Shown here: positions 57,364 through 64,000 of the stretch, one piece after another
Layout: every line of letters starts with the position of its first letter
Position numbering within the stretch: position 1 is the stretch's first letter
Assembly: GCA_038503035.1 (NCBI GenBank)
Contig: JAVSML010025225.1
Span: forward strand, 142,801 to 206,800
Length of the DNA stretch: 64,000 bases
Reading direction: 5' to 3'
DNA from: Crocodylus rhombifer
Lineage: Eukaryota; Chordata; Crocodylia; Crocodylidae
The notes under the pieces: generated by a model
The model's database searches: none
Told to the model about the DNA's origin: nothing
Seen by the model: only the letters and a program-made list of their open reading frames with translations
Position numbers and translations under genes: made by a program

Positions 57364-60300
57364 TCCTCCGCTACATGTATGACATAAAATGATGAATGAG
57401 AAGCTAGGTGTCTGTAATCATCTTTGCATGGGAACATGTACCTGGAGACTAAAGTCTGAGAACACCTCATGCATACCACTCACATACCTCAGCTTTAGTT
57501 TCACACTCCAAAAGCTTTATGAAAGCCCCAAACTGTACCTAAACCATGTTAAATGGCTCTATGTTCTCCTCTGTTTACAGCAATAATTATCTGTTATGTC
57601 TTCAGCTTATGACTAGGAGGGTATCCCTATTCAACAGTTTAGGGATAACAGGTTGTTTAATGTGCAGAGTCTAAGAAGTTATTTCTAGGCTGCAAGCCTG
57701 AGGCAAGTGCATTTTCCCAGTTAAAGTAGAAGGGAAAAGGAACATTTCCAGGAGTGACCCCATGAATAGGGGGAGAGGGGTAAGCACTATGGCAAGGATT
57801 AAGCATTGACGGTGGCCCTCCATGTAAGCTACTTGGAAGATGAACACATCATTAGGACCTTGGTTTTATAATACAACAGTGGTAAGCCACTTTTTGGAGT
57901 TTCCTACTACTATGAGACCAATAAACCACATCTTTTCTCACCAGAGAAGTTGCAGGTTCTGATGAAGACTGTCCAAATAAATGTTGGTTTTACTCAAATC
58001 TCAAATGCCTGAGATGAGCAATTTCATTGGTCAGCAGCAGGTTTGAGGATAAGCAGGAAGTTGAAAGTCATGTTACAGTAACAATGGCATCATTTCTGTC
58101 CCATTAGCTACTTGTCATGACAACATCTCACTTGTCCATCTGGGGAGAAATCGAAGGGCAGCAGATACCCAAATCTGCCAGCTAGCACCCAAGTGTCCCA
58201 TGACAGCAGGCAAAAGAACACAGACCCTTCTGGTGCGCTCAGTGACTGTTGTGTCCTGTGTACCCAGATGCTGGGTGGAGGAAAAGAGTGTTTCCCTTTG
58301 TTTTCCATCCTCTTATTCTCCCAAATCCATAGCTGGAAGTGAAAATAGCTGGAACCAGGGAATGGTTGTGTGCAGGAAACATGTGGCATTGGTAACTCCG
58401 TAGGCACAGTGAATAAAACAGTGAATAAACAAAGGATTCTTATTTCCCATTGGAAAAGTTTGGATGTGTGAGGTCGTTGGGCTAGTTTTGTCTGTTTGGA
58501 TGCATCGAGTGCCTGGCTTTGTGGATGGGCTTGGAAATGCTCAGGCACTGAAACTGAGCCATTAACCTGTGGGATGGTCAGACTAAAAGGAGAACAAGTA
58601 CCTCCTGGAAACATCTGAACCTACAAAGGCATAGGTTCTGACTGGGTCTTCTGCCCAGTGCAGCTAATTCAGTGGGAGAGGGGTCCAGATGGAAAAGGAA
58701 ATACAAAAAGAAATTAGGACTGTGAGCGAGTTCAGGATATAGTAGCACAGCCTGCACTTTGTGATGGCTAGGGCAGAGATTTTACATCCCTTGATGCTAC
58801 AAATGTTTTCCTAAATGAAGCTCTCAATAAAGCTTATTTATATTGGGTCCCATTTCTGGGGAAACTAACCTCTTTATTTCCTTCATCACCAGTGGGGATC
58901 CAGTCTTGAAACAGAAAGACCCTTTCTTTTCACCAATGGGATTTTTAAGATCTAGAAAAAATAGCATTATACCACACCTCTTCCTTATTCACCAAGGTAG
59001 AGTTTGCAAAGTGTAATGAAGTTTCTACTCATGACTATTAGTCAAATCGCAATCAAGATTGTACTTTGGCGAGAAATTAAGTGGAATGCAGAAATGAAAT
59101 TTTGGCACTGGCACTTCTAGAGATAACAGGAGATGTAACAGCTTTGCAGTGTCACACTAAAGAGGATGTCTCTGCAGTGCAGCTAGGAGGTATATCATCA
59201 ATATTTTCAGGCAGACTTGTCCCATCAGACAAGCAAAGCATACTTTCCCAGTCATCTGCTGGCATAGGAGATGAAGTATGTAATTGGTGGAAAAGATGAG
59301 GGGCAGGGTCAGTAGGATTTAAAATCTCTTTCTCACTTTTCCCTCCATTAGGAAAGGACAATGTCGTGGGAGAGGCTAGATTCATTATGATGCTGCTAAC
59401 GGCAGATTTATGGTAATGGAAAAATGCAAAGTGAGCATATTTGCAACACTTCATTAGTGGGTAAATCCATGGTACGAAGAGAGAAAAGGTGGAAATCAAG
59501 GCTAGTAGAAGTTCCCATTCTACACGTGTGTGGACCCTGTGGGTTCACAAGGGTCACTTGGCCACTATCACCCCTTAATATTTGATCTGGCTCTCAAAAT
59601 TTTGGCAATGGCTATTAGTCCATACCCAGGTCCAAAAACAAGAAGCTTCAATAATGTCAGCCAAAAGAGATATATGAGCAGCTTCTGTATATAGATGACA
59701 TTTGTTACTAATATGGATCTGAAGATACATAGTTGTGCAGAACCAAAGTCAGGCCATGGGGCCTTCATGTCTGCAAGGGCTCAGTGACAATTTTGCTGCA
59801 CCAAACCAATTAAGTATTTTCAAACTTTTTCAAAAGGCACAAGTCAGTCTCAATCAGGCTTTTCATATAGAAACTTAAAGCAAAAGAATAAAATCATGAT
59901 AGCTTCTGCAGTTAGCAATCCAAAAGGTGGGGAAGTTATAGAGTAGCAGGAACAGCCACAATTCACCTAGGAATAACAGATGACGGATGGAGAGTTCCCC
60001 CCACCGCCAGGAAAGCAAGAATTTAAAACAAAAAGAAAATAGCATGTAAAGGAACTACACAAATGGCCTCTCTTTAAGTATAAGGTCTATGAATTTCAAA
60101 ATAGATTTAGCAGTTGAGTTCAAGTGTGCACTGAAATGTCTATTTTAATTTTTTTATTTCCGTCATGCTTATCCTTATCCATACCCCTACCTTTGTGTGG
60201 AAGTTCCCCGCTGTCTTCTTCGAGTAGCATCTGTTGGTGCCCCACAAGTTCCAGAGTCCCAACAAGACTGTACTCAGTGAAAGGGCTGTCATTTGAGAAA

Positions 60301-60479
60301 ACCTACAGCTGATAAGATCCTAGTAACTGAGTGTGAGAAGTAATGAGAAGAATAGAAAAAGCAAAGGTAGCTTTTAAAGCAGTCCTTCACCTCCAAACAT
60401 ACTGCAATTCATTTTACTCCAAACCTTAACCATAGCATTGCTTCGTTTGCTGTTTGGGTTATATTGGTTCACCAAGCTG
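57364..60479. other. No gene recognised
   Basis: The longest frame (58108-58614, minus) has no recognisable domain. No repeat ends seen. Confidence 0.4.
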
Positions 60480-60870
60480 TAACTGATACAAGTTGAATGC
60501 TGCAGATACATACAGACAGACAGACATACGCACACCCACACATATACAAATGTGTACAGACTCATCTGTACCTGCATACATATACATAAACATACATATA
60601 TGAGTATGTATCAACATATATGTTGTTGTTAAGGTTATACACACTATATTCAACAAGTTGTCTGTTATATAAGTATTCAACATATATAGATATAGATATA
60701 TAGATATAACAAGTGCATGTACACATAGACTTAAATATACATCTGCAGTATTTAACTTGTGGCTAAGGCTAAATGAAACACGTGTGAACATGTGTGTGTA
60801 TATGTATGTGTGTGTGCATGCGTGCAAGCTTGGGCACACGTGTATGTATGTATAGGTACATATTGTCTGC
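60480..60870. repeat. Compound microsatellite tract (CA/TA/GATA/TG)
   Basis: Runs of ACAGACAGACAGACATACG (about 60517), CATACATATACATAAACATA (about 60575), TATAGATATAGATATATAGA (about 60687) and TGTGTGTATATGTATGTGTG (about 60789). The first part is CA-strand and the last part TG-strand, so the tract is roughly inverted about its centre. Frames within it are artefacts. Confidence 0.85.
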
Positions 60871-60924
60871 TATTTATTTAGTGTATGTCCTTTTAACTAC
60901 ACATACTCTACTTTGTGCCCTGAG

Positions 60925-61215
60925 AAGACCACTTAGAAACCTCAGCTGGTGCAAAATGCCACAGGCAATTTTTGTCATGATGAAAATGAAGGTCTTGATT
61001 TTAACCCATAAAGCCCTAAGTAGTTTGCCTGCTGTCTTCCTTAGAGAACATCTCTCTCCCTATGTTAGTAAGAGAGATTGCATGAGAGTTTAGGTCAAAA
61101 CAGCTTCCTTAATTAACTGAGGAAGGATTGATAACAGGGTTCTTTCAATGAGTAGCCATCAGATCTGGGACTCAGCCTCTTCCTTCATCTGAGAGCGCCA
61201 AAAGTTAGTGACCTA
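60925..61215 (+). pseudogene. L2-like LINE ORF2 C-terminal relic
   Basis: In one plus frame CAGCTGGTGCAAAATGCCAC (60943) reads QLVQNATGNF. After a frameshift KVLILTHKALSSLP and AVFLREHLSPYV follow (60985-61055). Near 61150 SSHQIWDSASSF resembles the RLWNSLP block. The order QLVQNAAARL, KxLxLxYKALxGLAPxYL, LWNSLP is that of the region after the reverse transcriptase in L2-type LINEs. It is old and frame-shifted. The fragment ends are not defined. Confidence 0.7.
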
Positions 61216-62589
61216 AGCAGATGCTCTACATTCTCTCTCTTCTCATTGACTTTTCCTGAAGAGTGGAGGTGAGTGAGTGATAATTAAGTGAAGGGCAAGA
61301 GCATGGGTTGCCAAATGAGAAGTGGAGTGACTGCAAAAGATGAGGTCTATCTTGGGCAGGACCACACCCTGGGAAATCCTAGTTTATGGCTCAGTAGCCT
61401 AGGTATATTCATCAGAAAGTCTGTGCCTGTATTGGTTAGCGAATCTGTTACAGATAAGCTTAGACTATGGACTTTGGAGCTTGTAAACTGCAAAGGAGTC
61501 TTGGCTTTGACAAGTCTACTGCAGCAGGGAGGCTGTTCAGAAGTTTTACCTCCAGTAAGTGTGCCTGGTCCTGTGAATGTATCTCTTGTTGTTCACGAGT
61601 TGGTATCTAACCAATCCTTCAGATTTTATAAATCCTGCAGGCATACAGGGATCTGCATGGGTTGGGTCCAGATCTGACAGAGAAGCAAGGCTCTCACCCT
61701 AGTGACTCTCCCCAGGCCTGTGGATTTGGATGCTATGCAAGCTACCTAAACTCAAAGGCCAAATTCGCCACTGTGTGCTGGCTCCACTCAGGTGCAAGGG
61801 AGTGAGCAAGAACTGGACAAAACAGTTTAGGCTAGTCTTGACCCTGAGATTAGTTAAAGCAGCCCAGGAGCTGCCCTAATTCTTGCCATGGTTATAAACA
61901 CATATGCCAATCTCCAATGCAGCAGATTTCTGCCAATTTCCTTCCTCAGTCTGCCCTCTTCCCTGACAAGCTCCTAGGAGACAGGCATGCTGTTAGCACA
62001 AAAAGATTTCTTTATTGGTTTTAAACCAAAGGGAAGTTTCCCGTTGGCCATTTACTGCCAGAATCCTTCTTTCCTCCGTCTGCATGTCATAACCATGACC
62101 AAGATTTAAAAAGAGCCTAACCCAGTGAATCTTCTGCTTTCACCAAGAATTATAAACCTCTCCCAACCCTGCTCTGATAATTTTCACAAATTTGAAATCC
62201 ACAACAAAATGCTGTAAAAATTAATCCTCTGGTACTTCCAAAAACAGAGAAAAGCATGAATTGTGAGGGAAGACACCAAAAAAAAATACAAACCCCACTT
62301 AACCTGGAGTGCCCAACTAAGCCATTTTGGTATTAAGATAAGACAGAAAAATATTAAAGAAGTTAAATGCCTCTGATTTTTTTCTTCATGTTCATATCTC
62401 AGATGCCAGCATCCATGTTCAAGGTCACTGCTGTAAATGGAGAATAATTTCACTGCTTCCAGGTTGGTAACCCTGGGTCTCACTAATGTTAAAAAAAAAT
62501 GGTCAAAATAGCCAATATTTTTAAACTCCTTGGCAGACAATTAAACATGAGACATTTCAGTCAGAATGGTTGGGTTTTCAAGAGGTTAG
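61216..62589. other. No feature recognised
   Basis: The frame at 61288-61677 (+) has no domain I recognise. No repeat ends seen. Confidence 0.4.
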
Positions 62590-62905
62590 CAGTGTTTCTC
62601 AACCCATGGGTCATGACCCAAACGTGGGTCACAAGAATATATGAAAGGGTCACAAACAAACTTTAAAAATGGATTCTCATTGAAAGGAGGAAAATGTGGG
62701 AAACCGTGGCTTTTCCTTTGCAGGCTGGCAGAGTTCCCATCTGCAAGGGGCGCAACCCTGCCCCACACCAGCCCCCTGCCACACATGGTGGGGGTCCGGG
62801 GCCTGAGGGCAGGGGGCAGCGGGTCGGGAGTGAGGGGCACTGGGTTGGAACTGGCCATCAATGTTTACAAATGGGTCCCGGTACAAAACCCACCCTGGGC
62901 TAGAG
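62590..62905. mobile_element. hAT-like element, one end only
   Basis: CAGTGTTTCTCAACCCATGG at 62590 is a typical hAT terminal sequence. The following GC-rich, non-coding block (to about 62905) looks like the interior of such an element. No matching inverted end or target duplication could be found on the right, so it is truncated or more diverged there. Confidence 0.55.
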
Positions 62906-64000
62906 GAACCCAAACCATGTTTATTACAGAAGCTATTCACCATGACTGAAAGTCTTATGCAAAAGTAGCCAAGTTTTGTAACTGGAACTCCTGGACTCCT
63001 TTAAAAGTATATTTTGCCAGCTCTACTTTCAAAGTCTTGATCTTGAAATGATTTCCTTTCAGTCAGATTGGAATTGTGTATCAGCCTGAAGGAAGGTGAT
63101 TCATGGAATAAGTAATCATAGTTTTGCAGTCACTCTGAAAAAGAAGGTACAGTGATCTCTAATGCAAGCAGGAAGTTCATGAAAATGTTTGGGTGTCTCT
63201 AGAAAAAAAAGGACAGCATAGACAGGGCTCCTGCACTGCACGAACAAAATGCATGATGGAACACTTTAGATCTGTTGCAAAAAGAGCCCTCTGTAGTAAG
63301 GTAGGTGGAAACTTGATTTGGCTGTAATGCTTCAGCTCATTACCATTATTATTTAGTTTTTATATTTCAATAGGCTCTGCTACCTGGGCCTGCTTAGATT
63401 AAAAGCAAGAAATTTGGAGATCTGATGACAATATAGTAATCTCTTAAATTACTTACATACTTGATTGACACATGGCACCTTAATTGCATATCTTGTCTTG
63501 CTACTGTTTTGTTGCTATTTTGTTGCTGTTCCTTATTATTTAAAAGATTTCATTTACATAAAAGTTCAAATATGTTGTTGATGTTGCCATTTTCTCTTTT
63601 TCTTTTTTGTTTAGAAAGCAAGTAGGGTTTTTTTGGTCTGAAAAGTTAAAAATGGCCATATTATGCATTTTAAATGAAAAATTTTGATTTTTCATTTTGA
63701 AAACTTTGCTTTAATGTTTCCTTTAAATACATTTTTAAATTTTTTGTATGTTCCAAATTCAAAATGAAGCATTCCGACTTTTTAAAAAATAAACTGTTAA
63801 ATCAGGCCAAAATTAGATTTTTTTAAAATCATAACATCACTGAATTTGTTGAGTGTTTTGGAAATGCTGAAATTGCAATGAATCAAATTCCATTTTTCAA
63901 TCAGCTTCACTCACTGCAACATCCATTATTCTGCTACAGTGATAATCAGGCTGTTAAGGTCAATCAAAAATATAAATACCTTTCAGTCCTAGTGAAACAA
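62906..64000. other. No feature recognised
   Basis: AT-rich sequence with T- and A-rich patches. No gene or repeat ends seen. Confidence 0.4.

Noticed and set aside
58108..58614. 168-residue minus-strand frame
   Set aside because: No domain, signal or family resemblance; isolated in AT-rich sequence and compatible with chance.
60374..60839. Cys/Tyr/Val-rich frames on both strands
   Set aside because: Products of the CA/TG/TA microsatellite tract.
61288..61677. 129-residue plus-strand frame
   Set aside because: Reads plausibly but shows no domain, and neighbouring sequence is an old LINE relic; chance frame more likely.
1..64000. CRISPR array, bacterial operon or prophage
   Set aside because: No spaced identical repeats, no ribosome-binding-site-led gene series; the sequence is vertebrate in character.

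Overview
The window looks like non-coding DNA from a reptile nuclear genome, most likely a crocodilian, with a turtle as the main alternative. The evidence is the number of CR1 LINE copies (full-thickness fragments of ORF2 and several bare 3' tails ending in ATTCTATG- or TTCATAGA-type repeats), two MIR-type SINE relics, hAT and Harbinger DNA transposon relics, and the absence of any L1/Alu-like or bacterial-style gene organisation. No host protein-coding exon could be supported. There is a 400-base assembly gap at 20000-20399.

Layout. 0-11 kb is a nest of mobile elements: a CR1 fragment (790-1637, +), two solo-LTR-like elements on the minus strand (about 1638-2557 and 2608-2974), two short inverted-repeat elements (3514-3734, 4658-4977), and an old non-CR1 reverse transcriptase gene on the plus strand. 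That gene is cut in two by a 2.5 kb CR1 inserted in the opposite orientation (5725-8212). A GTTTC-rich 1.6 kb unit follows, containing another CR1 end. 11.6-14.7 kb holds a decayed PIF/Harbinger transposon: a HARBI1-like transposase relic on + and its Myb/SANT-like partner on -, the latter split by a CR1 tail. 15-30 kb is mostly featureless, with an hAT-type short element, two CR1 copies, a MIR and a CR1 tail.

30423-38956 is the dominant feature: an essentially complete provirus of a class I (gammaretrovirus-like) endogenous retrovirus on the minus strand. It has two LTRs, a 5-bp target duplication, gag, an in-frame UGA, pro-pol and env, each recognisable and each interrupted. Gag is broken by a 22-bp tandem duplication, pol by two nonsense codons and one frameshift, and env by one nonsense codon and a 31-bp tandem duplication. 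The LTRs differ by roughly seven substitutions over about 500 aligned bases (counted by eye), so the insertion is fairly recent although no gene is intact.

39-64 kb is sparse, with two hAT-type elements carrying good 8-bp target duplications (40162-40590, 47584-48023), three more CR1 copies, an inverted-repeat element nested around a TA-flanked pogo/mariner-like element (52252-52792), a tRNA-like SINE head, an L2-like LINE relic (60925-61215), a microsatellite tract, and an hAT-like end at 62590.

No novel functional system was found. The interest lies in the insertion stratigraphy, the damage pattern in the provirus, and a few apparently uncatalogued repeat families.
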